Shown here: positions 1 to 8,710 of the stretch, one piece after another
Numbering within the stretch: position 1 is the stretch's first letter
How the letters are laid out: every line of letters begins with the position of its first letter
Origin: an uncultured Eubacteriales bacterium
Lineage (GTDB): Bacteria; Bacillota; Clostridia; Christensenellales; Aristaeellaceae
DNA: 64,000 bases
Reading direction: 5' to 3'
Assembly: GCA_902767565.1 (NCBI GenBank)
Contig: CACXHY010000006.1
Location: 50,159-114,158, forward strand
Made by a program: the position numbers and the translations under genes
Notes under the pieces: model-generated
What the model was told of the DNA's origin: nothing
Database searches by the model: none
The model's input: the letters and a program-made list of their open reading frames with translations, nothing else

Positions 1-1
1 G

Positions 2-1780
2 GTGACCAAGACGGCCATCAAGAACGCCATCGCGGCGCCCCGGGCCATCGATATGGGCCGGGTGGACGCCCAGCAGGCCCGGCGCGTGCTGGACCGGCTG
101 GTGGGCTACAAGATCTCTCCGCTGCTGTGGATCAAGATCAAAAAGGGACTGTCCGCCGGGCGCGTGCAGTCGGTGGCGACCCGCATGGTGGTGACCCGGG
201 AGGAGGAGATCGAGTCCTTCATCCCGGAGGAGTACTGGGATGTGTCCACCTCGGCGCGGAAGTCCCGTTCCTCCGAGAGCGCCTTCCCGGTGCGGCTCAC
301 CTCCTTCGACGGGAAGAAGGCGCCCATGAAGAGCGAAGCGGACGCGAAGGCCGCGGCCGATGCCATGCGGAGCGGGAAGTTCACCGTGACCGAGGTCAGG
401 CCGGGGGAGCGCCGCAAGCTGCCCGCCGCGCCCTTCACCACGTCCAGCCTGCAGCAGGAAGCCAGCCGGAAGCTGAACTTCTCCACCAGCAAGACCATGC
501 AGGTGGTGCAGACGCTGTATGAGGGCGTGGATCTGGAGAACGAGGGCACCCAGGGCATCGTCACCTACATCCGTACCGACTCGGTGCGCATCAGCGACGA
601 GGCCCTGTCCGCCCTGCGCAGCCATATCTCCGATCACTACGGGGACGATTATCTGCCGGGAGAGCCCAACGTGTTCCGGGGCCGGGCCAACGCCCAGGAC
701 GCCCACGAGGCCATCCGCCCCACCAGCGTCACCCGCACGCCGGAGAGCATCAGGTCCTCCCTGTCCCGGGACCAGTTCCTGCTGTATCGGCTCATCTACA
801 ACCGGTTCATCGCCAGCCAGATGAAGCCCGCGGTCTATGAGAACATGACCGCGGAGATCACGGGCGGCCCGGTCACCCTCCGCTATTACGGCGAGCACAA
901 GGTGTTCGCGGGCTTCACGGCGGTCTATGAGGAGGGGAGCGACGAGGCGGCCGAGATCCCGGACGCGAAGATGCCGAAGCTGAAGCCCGGCATGAAGGTC
1001 ACGCTGGATGAGATCTCGGCGGAACAGCACTTCACGCAGCCCCCGTCCCGCTATACCGAGGCCAGCCTGGTGCGGGCCATGGAGGAGAAGGGCATCGGAC
1101 GCCCCTCCACCTACGCGCCCACCATCAGCACCATCATCAGCCGCGGCTATGTGATGCGGGAGAAGAAGCGCCTCTACCCGACGGAGCTTGGGCGCATGGT
1201 CAACACCATGATGGAGGACTATTTCACCGACATCGTGGACATGGACTTCACCGCGGATATGGAGACCGGCCTGGACGACGTGGAAGCCGGCAAGCGCGAG
1301 TGGAAGGACATCATCCGGACGTTCTACCCGTCCTTCGCCCACGACCTGGAGGTCGCGGAGAAGGAGATCGACAAGGTGGAGTTCAAGGACGAGGTCAGCG
1401 AGATCCCCTGCGACAAGTGCGGCGCCATGATGGTCTACAAGATGGGCCGCTACGGCAAGTTCCTGGCCTGCCCGAATTTCCCCGACTGCCGGAACACGAA
1501 GCCGATCATCACCTATATCGACGCGCCCTGCCCCAAGTGCGGCGCGCGGCTGATGGAAAAGATGTCCCGCAGCAAGCGAAAGTTCTTCGGCTGCGAGCGG
1601 TACCCCGACTGCGATTTCGTCAGCTGGGAGCGGCCCGTCGCCGAAAAATGCGGCAAGTGCGGCAGCTACATGGTGATGAAGATCGGCAGCAAGGGCGAGA
1701 GATGGCACCTGTGCGCCAACGAGAAATGCCGGAACCGCGTGGAGGTGCCCGCGGAGACGGAGGAGGACGAGAATGAGTGA
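2..1780 (+). CDS. topA: DNA topoisomerase I, 5'-truncated by window edge
   Basis: Type IA topoisomerase, which relaxes negative supercoils by transient single-strand cleavage. The window opens inside the gene. The motif TYIRTDS places the catalytic tyrosine at residue 189 of the visible part. In family members this tyrosine lies near residue 300-320, so roughly the first 110-130 residues (the Toprim domain with its acidic metal ligands) lie outside. The C-terminus carries three Cys4 zinc-ribbon repeats (CDKCGAMM..., CPKCGARL..., CGKCGSYM...), as in Firmicutes TopA. It ends in an acidic tail. The stop overlaps the start of trmFO by 8 bases, so the two are translationally coupled. The GTG at the first visible codon is not the true start. 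Confidence 0.97.
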   Translation: MTKTAIKNAIAAPRAIDMGRVDAQQARRVLDRLVGYKISPLLWIKIKKGLSAGRVQSVATRMVVTREEEIESFIPEEYWDVSTSARKSRSSESAFPVRLTSFDGKKAPMKSEADAKAAADAMRSGKFTVTEVRPGERRKLPAAPFTTSSLQQEASRKLNFSTSKTMQVVQTLYEGVDLENEGTQGIVTYIRTDSVRISDEALSALRSHISDHYGDDYLPGEPNVFRGRANAQDAHEAIRPTSVTRTPESIRSSLSRDQFLLYRLIYNRFIASQMKPAVYENMTAEITGGPVTLRYYGEHKVFAGFTAVYEEGSDEAAEIPDAKMPKLKPGMKVTLDEISAEQHFTQPPSRYTEASLVRAMEEKGIGRPSTYAPTISTIISRGYVMREKKRLYPTELGRMVNTMMEDYFTDIVDMDFTADMETGLDDVEAGKREWKDIIRTFYPSFAHDLEVAEKEIDKVEFKDEVSEIPCDKCGAMMVYKMGRYGKFLACPNFPDCRNTKPIITYIDAPCPKCGARLMEKMSRSKRKFFGCERYPDCDFVSWERPVAEKCGKCGSYMVMKIGSKGERWHLCANEKCRNRVEVPAETEEDENE

Positions 1781-3095
1781 GCTTCCCCGCGTGACGGTGG
1801 TCGGCGCGGGACTGGCGGGATGCGAAGCCGCATGGCAGCTTGTCCGCCGCGGCGTGCCCGTCCGGCTGGTGGAGATGAAGCCGGGGAAGTACACGCCGGC
1901 GCACCACAGCCCGGATTTCGCGGAACTGGTGTGCTCCAACAGCCTGCGCTCCGACCAGCTGACGAACGCCGTCGGACTGCTGAAGGAGGAGATGCGGGTC
2001 TGCGGGTCCCTCATCATGGAGGCGGCGGACGCCGCGCGGGTCCCGGCCGGCGGCGCGCTGGCGGTGGACCGGGCGCAGTTCTCCGGACGCATCACGGCCC
2101 GCATGCGGGAGCATCCGCTGGCGGAGATCGTCGAGGCGGAGGCGGACGCGGTCCCGGAGGGCCCCGCCGTGATCGCCACGGGCCCCCTGACCAGCGACGC
2201 CATGAGCAGGGCGATCGCCGGGATGCCCGGGGTCGGCACGCTCAATTTCTACGACGCGGCGGCGCCCATCGTGATGACCGATTCCATCGACATGGAGAAG
2301 GTCTTCCGCCAGTCGCGCTACGACAGGGGCAGCGATTACCTGAACTGCCCCATGGACGAAAAGGAATACAACGATTTCGTGGACGCCCTGCTGACCGCGG
2401 AGACCGCGGAGGTGCACGGATTCGAGGAAAGCGCGGTCTTCGAGGGCTGCATGCCGGTGGAATCCATGGCGCGGCGGGGGAGGATGGTGCTGGCCTTCGG
2501 CCCCCTGAAGCCCGTGGGCCTGCGGGATCCCCGGACGGGGAAGGAGCCCTTTGCCGTGGTGCAGCTCCGGCAGGACGACGCCGGCGGGACCATGGTCAAC
2601 CTGGTGGGCTTCCAGACCCGGCTGAAGTTCCCGGAACAGCGCCGGGTGTTCGGGATGATCCCCGGCCTGGAGAACGCGGTGTTCGCCCGCTACGGGGTGA
2701 TGCACCGGAACACGTTCCTCAACTCTCCCGGCTTTCTGGACGCGAACTTCGGCGTCATCGGACGGAAAGACCTGTACTTCGCCGGGCAGATGACCGGCGT
2801 GGAGGGCTATGTGGAGAGCGCGGCCAGCGGACTGGTGGCGGGACTCTCCCTCGCGGCGGCGCTGAAGGGCGAGGCGCGTCCCGTGCTTCCGGGCTTTACC
2901 GCGCTGGGCGCCATGGGACGGTACGTATCGACGCCCAACCGCAGCTTTCAGCCCATGAACTGCACCTTCGGGCTGATCGATCCGCTACCCGTGGACGCGC
3001 AGCACAAACGCATCCGCAAAAAGGCCGAGCGCTATGCCGCCGTCAGCGAACGGAGCCTGCAGTGGCTGAAGGCGCAGGCATTCGTGAAAGCATGA
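1773..3095 (+). CDS. trmFO: methylenetetrahydrofolate--tRNA (uracil-54-C5)-methyltransferase
   Basis: Folate- and FAD-dependent enzyme that makes ribothymidine at position 54 of tRNA T-loops. The protein has 440 residues, the usual family length. It opens with the FAD-binding dinucleotide motif [13 protein letters not shown] and has the GidA-like segments expected of TrmFO, for example [17 protein letters not shown] near residue 333. The ATG at 1773 lies inside the end of topA and is preceded by a GGAGG. topA-trmFO followed by hslVU and a Xer recombinase is the classic Firmicutes order (topA-gid-codV-codW-codX in Bacillus), except that here the recombinase comes last and no codY follows. Confidence 0.96.
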   Translation: MSELPRVTVVGAGLAGCEAAWQLVRRGVPVRLVEMKPGKYTPAHHSPDFAELVCSNSLRSDQLTNAVGLLKEEMRVCGSLIMEAADAARVPAGGALAVDRAQFSGRITARMREHPLAEIVEAEADAVPEGPAVIATGPLTSDAMSRAIAGMPGVGTLNFYDAAAPIVMTDSIDMEKVFRQSRYDRGSDYLNCPMDEKEYNDFVDALLTAETAEVHGFEESAVFEGCMPVESMARRGRMVLAFGPLKPVGLRDPRTGKEPFAVVQLRQDDAGGTMVNLVGFQTRLKFPEQRRVFGMIPGLENAVFARYGVMHRNTFLNSPGFLDANFGVIGRKDLYFAGQMTGVEGYVESAASGLVAGLSLAAALKGEARPVLPGFTALGAMGRYVSTPNRSFQPMNCTFGLIDPLPVDAQHKRIRKKAERYAAVSERSLQWLKAQAFVKA

Positions 3096-3147
3096 TCCCG
3101 GTCATCGCCGGATGCTTCCGCGATCGCGTACGGAAAGGAAGGAATGT

Positions 3148-3687
3148 ATGAGCAGTCAATTCAGAGGAACCACCATCTGCGCCGTCACCCGGGACGGAAA
3201 GACCGCCATCGCCGGCGACGGGCAGATCACGATGGGGGAGAAGGTCGTCTTCAAATCCACCGCCCGGAAGGTGCGCCGCATCTACAACGATCAGGTGGTC
3301 ATCGGCTTTGCCGGCGCGGTGGCCGACGCCTTCACCCTCAGCGAAAAGTTCGAGGAGAAGCTGGTCCAGTGCGGCGGCAGCCTGGAGCGCGCCGCGGTGG
3401 CCCTGGCGCAGATGTGGCGCCAGGAGCAGGGGATGCGGCAGCTGGAGTCGCTGATGCTTGCGGCGGACAAAGAAAGCCTGCTGATGATCAGCGGCACGGG
3501 GGAGGTCATCGTGCCCGACGGCGGCGCGGTGGCCATCGGCTCCGGCGGCAACTACGCCTACGCGGCCGCGCGGGCCCTGCTGGAGAACACGGATCTCTCC
3601 GCCCGGGAGATCGCCGAGAAGTCGCTGCACATCGCGGCTTCCATCTGTGTGTTTACCAACGACAACGTGATCGTCGAAGAAGTGTGA
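3148..3687 (+). CDS. hslV: ATP-dependent protease HslUV, peptidase subunit HslV (ClpQ)
   Basis: Threonine-type peptidase that forms the proteolytic double ring capped by HslU. I chose the ATG at 3148 (179 residues) because AAGGAAGG sits just upstream. An earlier in-frame ATG at 3112 would add 12 unconserved residues. The proteobacterial protein starts directly with Met-Thr-Thr. Here the conserved TTICAV begins at residue 8 after the extension MSSQFRG, as in Bacillus ClpQ (CodW). The nucleophile is therefore either Thr8 after propeptide removal or the residue exposed after Met1 removal, Ser2, as reported for CodW. The lysine region and GDGQITMG motif are intact. hslU starts 13 bases downstream. 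Confidence 0.95.
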   Translation: MSSQFRGTTICAVTRDGKTAIAGDGQITMGEKVVFKSTARKVRRIYNDQVVIGFAGAVADAFTLSEKFEEKLVQCGGSLERAAVALAQMWRQEQGMRQLESLMLAADKESLLMISGTGEVIVPDGGAVAIGSGGNYAYAAARALLENTDLSAREIAEKSLHIAASICVFTNDNVIVEEV

Positions 3688-3700
3688 GGAGGGGACCGAT

Positions 3701-5068
3701 ATGTCTGAACTGACGCCCCGCCAGGTGGTCCGGGAACTGGACCGCTACATCATCGGCCAGACCGAGGCCAAGAAGATGGTGGCCATCGCCCTGCGCAACC
3801 GCTACCGCCGCTCCCGCGTGCCGGAGGAGATCCGGGACGAGATCAGCCCGAAGAACATCCTGATGATCGGTCCCACGGGCGTGGGCAAGACCGAGATCGC
3901 CCGCCGCCTGGCCAAGCTGGCCGCCGCGCCCTTCGTCAAAGTGGAGGCCACCAAGTTCACGGAAGTGGGCTATGTGGGCCGGGACGTGGACTCCATCGTG
4001 CGGGACCTGGTGGAGAACGCGATCCGGCTGGTGAAGGAGGAGCACATCAAAAAGGTGCTGCCCCGGGCCCGGGTCCTGGCGGAGGACAAGCTGGCGTCCA
4101 TGCTGGTGAGCCCCGCGAAGAAGCCCGCCGGGAACCCCCTGGATTTCCTTCTGGGCCGCAAGCAGGAGGTCCAGGAGACATCGGCGGACGAGCAGCAGGC
4201 CCTCAACGGGAAGAAGGAGGAGATCCGCCAGCAGCTGATGCGCGGCGAGCTGGAGGACCGGGAGCTGGAGATCGAGGTGGAGGAGGCCGCGCCGACGCTG
4301 GAAGTCGGCGGAAGCGCCATCAGCCTGGGGGACATGATGGGCGGCATGATGCCCAAGAGGACCAAGCTGCGCAAGGTGAAGGTCTCGGAGGCGCGCCGCA
4401 TCCTGGAACAGCAGGAGAGCGACAAACTGATCGACGGGGACGCGGTGAACGAGGAAGCCATCCGCCGGGCCGAACAGAACGGCATCGTCTTCATCGACGA
4501 GATCGACAAGATCGCGGGGCACCAGGGCGCCGGCGGCCCGGACGTGAGCCGGGAGGGCGTGCAGCGCGATATCCTGCCCATCGTGGAGGGTTCCACCGTC
4601 AACACCAAGTACGGTCCCGTGCGGACGGACTATATGCTCTTTATCGCGGCGGGCGCCTTCCATGTGTCCAAGGTCAGCGACCTGATCCCGGAGCTGCAGG
4701 GCCGTTTCCCGGTGCATGTCCACCTGAACAGCCTGAGCAGGCAGGATTTCCGCGACATCCTGACCCGGACCGACAACGCGCTGACCCGGCAGTACCAGGC
4801 CCTGCTGGCCGTGGACAAGGTGATGCTGCGCTTTGAGGACAGCGCCATCGCCGCCATCGCCGACGCGGCCTGGAACGCCAACGAGACCGCCGAGGACATC
4901 GGCGCCCGCAGGCTGCACGCCGTGTTCGAGCAGCTGCTGGAGGAGATCTCCTTCGAGGCCGGGGACGAGAACATGCCGCCCTTCGAGCTGAAGATCGACG
5001 GGGACTATGTGCAGGCCCACCTGAAGGGCGAAAACAAGACCGGCGATCTGCGCAAGTACATCATCTGA
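3701..5068 (+). CDS. hslU: ATP-dependent protease HslUV, AAA+ unfoldase HslU (ClpY)
   Basis: AAA+ ATPase that recognises, unfolds and threads substrates into HslV. The protein has 455 residues, full length for the family. Walker A (GPTGVGKT, residues 57-64) and Walker B (IVFIDEIDKI) are present, separated by the I-domain insertion of roughly residues 110-240, which is Gln/Glu-rich here. The GYVGRD pore-loop motif is intact, and the C-terminal DLRKYII tail that inserts into HslV is preserved. GAGGAGGG precedes the ATG. It is co-transcribed with hslV. After the stop there is no T-tract terminator, only a GC-rich stretch and then the dif-like inverted repeat. Confidence 0.97.
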   Translation: MSELTPRQVVRELDRYIIGQTEAKKMVAIALRNRYRRSRVPEEIRDEISPKNILMIGPTGVGKTEIARRLAKLAAAPFVKVEATKFTEVGYVGRDVDSIVRDLVENAIRLVKEEHIKKVLPRARVLAEDKLASMLVSPAKKPAGNPLDFLLGRKQEVQETSADEQQALNGKKEEIRQQLMRGELEDRELEIEVEEAAPTLEVGGSAISLGDMMGGMMPKRTKLRKVKVSEARRILEQQESDKLIDGDAVNEEAIRRAEQNGIVFIDEIDKIAGHQGAGGPDVSREGVQRDILPIVEGSTVNTKYGPVRTDYMLFIAAGAFHVSKVSDLIPELQGRFPVHVHLNSLSRQDFRDILTRTDNALTRQYQALLAVDKVMLRFEDSAIAAIADAAWNANETAEDIGARRLHAVFEQLLEEISFEAGDENMPPFELKIDGDYVQAHLKGENKTGDLRKYII

Positions 5069-5155
5069 TGAAAGACGGTCCCGACGCGGCAGCGGATGCC
5101 GGAAACCCGCGCCGCGCCGGGCCCGGCCCCTGTTTCGGCGGGGGATATCCATCTG

Positions 5156-5191
5156 TAACTATTCGCTAAACCACAGTTTTACGAATAGTTA
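5156..5191. other. candidate dif-like Xer recombination site
   Basis: This is an AT-rich imperfect inverted repeat in GC-rich surroundings. A 15-base left arm (5156-5170, starting TAACTATTCG), a 6-base centre CCACAG (5171-5176) and a 15-base right arm (5177-5191, ending CGAATAGTTA) match in 13 of 15 paired positions. Two arms around a 6-bp centre is the architecture of tyrosine-recombinase core sites such as dif (11-6-11). The left inner arm ends in G-C-TAAA, similar to the inner end of the XerD arm of canonical dif. It lies 31 bases before the XerS-like gene; in streptococci and lactococci dif(SL) is likewise next to xerS. There is no U-tract, so a terminator is unlikely. An autoregulatory operator is the alternative. 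Confidence 0.55.
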
Positions 5192-5222
5192 TGGCCCAAA
5201 TCAGGGGAAAGGAGGGGGCATC

Positions 5223-6338
5223 GTGCCGAGATCCGCTTACCGCGAATCCGTGGACCGCGAACGCACGCAGCAGATCCGCATCCTGTGCAGAGAACTTCCG
5301 CAGGCCTGCACGGATTTTCTGCGGCACATCCTGCTGACCACCGGCACGCTGACCCGGCTGGCCTACGCCATCGACCTGAGGACCTTCTTTCAGTTCCTGC
5401 ATACGGAGCGCGTGGCGTTCGCGCAGAAAGAGCCGGTCCTCTATACGGACGAGGATCTGGCCCGGCTCACGACCCACGACATGGTCGCTTACACGGAATA
5501 CCTGACCCAGTACGTCCGCCTGGAAGACCAGCAGTCCGAAACGCCGCCGCTGACCGTCAACCATGAGCTGTCCATCAAGCGCAAGCTGTGCTCCATCCGC
5601 TCCTTCTACGATTATCTCTTCCAGGAGCAGCGGATCCCGTCCAACATCCCGCAGCTGGTGCCGCTGCCCAAGATCCATGAGAAGCCCATCATCCGCCTCA
5701 GCCCGGAAGAAGTGGCCAGAATGCTCCACGAGGCGGAGACCGGCGACAGCCTGACGGCGCATCAGCAGCATTACCAGAAACTGACAGTCAACCGCGATCT
5801 GGCCATTTTAATGCTCTTTTTGGGCACCGGGATCCGGGTCTCCGAGCTGGTGGGCATCAACATCGGCGACATCGATTTCGACGAGAATGCCTTTCTGGTG
5901 ACCCGCAAGGGCGGCAATCAGGCGGTGCTGTACTTCCCGGACTCGGTCAAAGAGGCGCTGGCCGCGTATCTGACGGAGCGGGAGCACATCGAAGCCCTGC
6001 CCGGCCATGAAGACGCTTTCTTCCTTTCCATGCAGCGGCGGCGCATCACCCAGCGGGCGGTGCAGAACCTGGTGAAGAAATACGCCCGGATCGCGGCGCC
6101 CCTCAAGAGCAAGGTGAGCCCCCACAAGCTGCGCTCCACCTACGCGACGAACCTGTATCAGGAGACGGGCGATATCTATCTGGTGGCGGATCAGCTGGGG
6201 CATTCCTCGGTGGACACCACAAGGAAGCACTACGCCGACATGACCGATGCCCGCAGGCGCATGGCGGTGAAGCACGTTCACCTGCCGGGCCGCGAAAGCG
6301 CGGATACGGACAACGAAAACGGCCGCCCGGACGAATGA
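5223..6338 (+). CDS. xerS: tyrosine recombinase, XerS-like
   Basis: Site-specific recombinase for chromosome dimer resolution. At 371 residues it is longer than XerC/XerD (about 300) and close to XerS (about 356), the single-protein system of streptococci and lactococci. It has an N-terminal SAM-like core-binding domain (about residues 25-165) and a catalytic domain. The full catalytic set is visible: R205 (GTGIRVSEL), K229, H301 and R304 (HKLRST), H327 (LGHSS) and Y337 (RKHYAD). The start is GTG at 5223, supported by AAAGGAGG 7 bases upstream. It sits where codV/xerC lies in Bacillus but after hslU. The C-terminal tail is polar. A plain XerC assignment is the alternative. Confidence 0.85.
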   Translation: MPRSAYRESVDRERTQQIRILCRELPQACTDFLRHILLTTGTLTRLAYAIDLRTFFQFLHTERVAFAQKEPVLYTDEDLARLTTHDMVAYTEYLTQYVRLEDQQSETPPLTVNHELSIKRKLCSIRSFYDYLFQEQRIPSNIPQLVPLPKIHEKPIIRLSPEEVARMLHEAETGDSLTAHQQHYQKLTVNRDLAILMLFLGTGIRVSELVGINIGDIDFDENAFLVTRKGGNQAVLYFPDSVKEALAAYLTEREHIEALPGHEDAFFLSMQRRRITQRAVQNLVKKYARIAAPLKSKVSPHKLRSTYATNLYQETGDIYLVADQLGHSSVDTTRKHYADMTDARRRMAVKHVHLPGRESADTDNENGRPDE

Positions 6339-6360
6339 CCCGTCCGGACGGCCGCCGCTT
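6321..6360. terminator. bidirectional intrinsic terminator between xerS and coaBC
   Basis: The stem GGCCG-C-CCGGAC (6321-6332) pairs with GTCCGG-A-CGGCC (6341-6352), with one mismatch. The 5' arm overlaps the xerS stop codon. Read on the minus strand it is followed by GTTTTCG, a better U-tract than on the plus strand, so it mainly serves the coaBC operon. Confidence 0.7.
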
Positions 6361-6392
6361 TATCTGCATGGATGGAACAGGATGATCGCCGT

Positions 6393-7598
6393 TTACGCGT
6401 CCCGCAGCGCCAGGACCTTGTCCAGGATGCGGTCCGCAAGTTCCCGCTTGCTCATCATGGGCAGCGGCTCCTCGCCCTCCGCCGTGATCAGCGTGGCGAT
6501 GTTGGTATCCACGTTGAAGCCCGCGCCGGGCACCGTCACGTCGTTGGCCACGATCAGGTCCAGGTTCTTTTTGGACAGCTTTGCCTTCGCGTTGGCTTCC
6601 AGGGACTGGGTCTCGGCGGCAAAACCGACCAGAGTCTGGCCGGGCTTTTTCATTTTGCCGACCGCCGCGGCTACGTCGGGGTTCTCTACCATGCGCAGCA
6701 CCAGTTCCTGCCCGTCCTGCTTTTTCAGCTTCTCTTCGTGGCTCTCCGCGAAGCGGTAGTCCGCGGGTGCGGCGGCCTGGATGATGATGTCGCACTCCCC
6801 CGCGGTCTCGGTGACCGCGCTGTACAGATCCCGGGTGGAATCCACCTCGATGACGCGCGACACGGAGGGCACGGCCGCGGTGGTATGGCCTTTGACGAGA
6901 ATGACCTCTCCCCCGCGCTCCCGGGCCGCCTCCGCGATGGCGAAGCCCATCTTTCCGGAGGAATCGTTGGTCATGAAGCGCACGGGATCCAGCCGCTCGC
7001 GGGTCGCGCCGGCGGTGATCATCACCCGGAGGCCCTGCAGATCCCGCCTGCCGGACAGGAGCCGCTCGATCTCCTCCGCGATGTCTTCGGGCTCGCTCAT
7101 GCGGCCCGCGCCGGTGTCGCCGCAGGCCAGCAGGCCGCCCTCGGGTCCGATGAAATGCACGCCGCGCCGGCGCAGGGTCTCCACGTTGTTCTGCGTGGCC
7201 TCGGCGGTCCACATGCCGGTGTTCATGGCCGGGGCGATCAGCATGGGGGCTTTGGTGGCCAGGCAGGTGGTGGACAGCATGTCGTCGGCGATCCCGCATG
7301 CCAGCTTCGCGATGATGTTGGCGGTGGCCGGCGCGATGACGAAGAGGTCCGCCGCCTTGGCCAGGGCCACATGCTCCACCTCCCAGGTCTCCGGGCGGGC
7401 GAAGGTGTCCGTCACGGCGGGATGGTTGGAGAGGGTCTCAAAGGTCAGCGGGGTGACGAACTGCGTGGCGTTGCGGGTCATCACCACATGGACCAGCGCC
7501 CCGCGCTTGCGGAGCGTCGATACCAGGGTGCAGGTTTTGTAGGCCGCGATGCCGCCGGTGACGCCGACGACCACGGTCTTGCCCTGAAAAGCGCTCAT
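6393..7598 (-). CDS. coaBC: bifunctional phosphopantothenoylcysteine decarboxylase/phosphopantothenate-cysteine ligase
   Basis: Two consecutive steps of coenzyme A synthesis: CTP-dependent coupling of cysteine to 4'-phosphopantothenate, then FMN-dependent decarboxylation to 4'-phosphopantetheine. The N-terminal CoaC flavoprotein half (about residues 1-180) shows GGIAAYK and the [17 protein letters not shown] motif. The C-terminal CoaB half starts near ITAGATRE and has [15 protein letters not shown]. The length of 401 residues is normal. The ATG overlaps the rpoZ stop by 4 bases. It is the last gene of the yicC-remA-gmk-rpoZ-coaBC operon, the order known from Bacillus, though priA, def and fmt do not follow here. 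Confidence 0.96.
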   Translation of the reverse strand: MSAFQGKTVVVGVTGGIAAYKTCTLVSTLRKRGALVHVVMTRNATQFVTPLTFETLSNHPAVTDTFARPETWEVEHVALAKAADLFVIAPATANIIAKLACGIADDMLSTTCLATKAPMLIAPAMNTGMWTAEATQNNVETLRRRGVHFIGPEGGLLACGDTGAGRMSEPEDIAEEIERLLSGRRDLQGLRVMITAGATRERLDPVRFMTNDSSGKMGFAIAEAARERGGEVILVKGHTTAAVPSVSRVIEVDSTRDLYSAVTETAGECDIIIQAAAPADYRFAESHEEKLKKQDGQELVLRMVENPDVAAAVGKMKKPGQTLVGFAAETQSLEANAKAKLSKKNLDLIVANDVTVPGAGFNVDTNIATLITAEGEEPLPMMSKRELADRILDKVLALRDA

Positions 7599-7831
7599 TG
7601 CTCCACGGACTCCTCATCTTGGTGCTTCACGCGCTCATAGGTGATCAGGCCGCGGTCGATCTCCTCCACCGCCACCCGCAGGGGCTTGGTGGTCTGATCC
7701 TCGGCGTTCATGATCAGAGGCTGGGCGCCGGCCAGCAGCTGACGGCCGCGCTTGGACGCCTCCACCACCAGGGTGTAGCGGGTGTCGGCGTTCTCCAGCA
7801 GTTCCAGGACATTGGGCTCGATAATGGACAT
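7595..7831 (-). CDS. rpoZ: DNA-directed RNA polymerase omega subunit
   Basis: Small subunit that chaperones beta-prime into RNA polymerase. The protein has 78 residues and begins MSIIEPNVLELLENADTRY. The segment YTLVVEASKRGRQLLAG corresponds to the conserved RY-LV-A-KRAR-L helix of omega, and KPLRVAVEEIDRGLI is the conserved second block. AGGAGG precedes the ATG. The position between gmk and coaBC is diagnostic in Firmicutes. It overlaps coaBC by 4 bases. Confidence 0.93.
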   Translation of the reverse strand: MSIIEPNVLELLENADTRYTLVVEASKRGRQLLAGAQPLIMNAEDQTTKPLRVAVEEIDRGLITYERVKHQDEESVEQ

Positions 7832-7847
7832 GGGTCTACCTCCTGTA

Positions 7848-8453
7848 TCAGTCGTCGATGGTGACCGTGCAGCGGGACAGCCGCAGCTTCTCCGCGTCCA
7901 CGATGGATTTCAGCTTGAGGAAGGATGCCTCCGGCGGGGCCTCGTTGATCAGGACATACTGGTAGATATCCATCTGCCCGACTTCCTGCCGGGCGTTGGC
8001 CATCCGCCGGTCGATGACCTCTTCGGTCTCGGTGCCGCGCTTGACCAGACGCTCGCGCAGCTCCGTGAAGGAGGGCGGCAGGATGAACACGGATACGGCC
8101 TCGGGCATGCGGGCCATCACCATGGCGGCGCCCTGCACGTCGATGTCCAGCAGCACGTTCTGCCCGTGGCGGAGGCGGTTCTCCACGTCGCCGCGCAGGG
8201 TCCCGTAGCGGTTGCCGTGGACGGTGGCGTATTCCAGGAAGGCGTTCTGCCCGATCAGCTCGTCGAAGCGGCGGTCGTCCACGAAGTGATAGTCCACGTC
8301 CGGGACTTCGCCGGGCCTGGGCGCGCGCGTGGTGGCGCTCACGGAGAAGCAGAAGCTATCGTCCTGCTCCAGCAGCATCTTGCCCAGGGTGCCTTTTCCC
8401 GCGCCCGAGGGGCCGGACAGGATCAGAAGCATGCCCGTGCGTTCGATCTTCAT
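7848..8453 (-). CDS. gmk: guanylate kinase
   Basis: Phosphorylates GMP to GDP with ATP. I set the start at the ATG at 8453 (201 residues, MKIERTGMLLIL), preceded by AAGGAG. The reading frame stays open further upstream, but that part overlaps remA and is not conserved. The P-loop is SGPSGAGKGTL, and the GMP-binding block includes STTRAPRPGE-like VSATTRAPRPGE and VDYHFVDD. The C-terminal LID region RERLVKRGTE is intact. The start overlaps the remA stop by 4 bases (ATGA), so the two are translationally coupled. Confidence 0.96.
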   Translation of the reverse strand: MKIERTGMLLILSGPSGAGKGTLGKMLLEQDDSFCFSVSATTRAPRPGEVPDVDYHFVDDRRFDELIGQNAFLEYATVHGNRYGTLRGDVENRLRHGQNVLLDIDVQGAAMVMARMPEAVSVFILPPSFTELRERLVKRGTETEEVIDRRMANARQEVGQMDIYQYVLINEAPPEASFLKLKSIVDAEKLRLSRCTVTIDD

Positions 8454-8707
8454 CGCTCTTCTCCTTTTCCGTCGTCGGCCGTCAGCCGGGCCGAAAGGGT
8501 CTCGGGCTGCAGGGCGGAGAGCACCACATGCCCTGTGTCCAGCACCAGCACGGCGTGGGTCCTGCGGCCGGCCGTGGCGTCGATGGCGGTCCCGCTGTCC
8601 TTTGCCGACTGGATCATCCGCTTGCTCGGGGCGGCGTCGGCGCTGACCACGGCGAGGATCCTGCCCGCGGCCACCGTGTTGCCGAACCCCACGTTCAGCA
8701 GTTTCAT
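8450..8707 (-). CDS. remA: RemA family extracellular-matrix regulator (DUF370)
   Basis: The protein has 85 residues and begins MKLLNVGFGNTVAAGRILAVVSADAAPSKR. It matches the DUF370/RemA family, a small DNA-binding protein that in Bacillus forms ring-shaped oligomers and activates biofilm matrix operons. The conserved NVGFGN and the P-S-KR-I segment are present. The C-terminal part (from about residue 65) is more acidic than in Bacillus. It lies between yicC and gmk exactly as in Bacillus (yloC-remA-gmk). GGAGTGA precedes the ATG. Its DNA-binding role here is inferred from family membership. Confidence 0.9.
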   Translation of the reverse strand: MKLLNVGFGNTVAAGRILAVVSADAAPSKRMIQSAKDSGTAIDATAGRRTHAVLVLDTGHVVLSALQPETLSARLTADDGKGEER

Positions 8708-8710
8708 GCG

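Noticed and set aside
5156..5191. Intrinsic terminator for hslU
   Set aside because: The stem is AT-rich and has no T-run on either strand. The 15-6-15 layout fits a recombinase site better.
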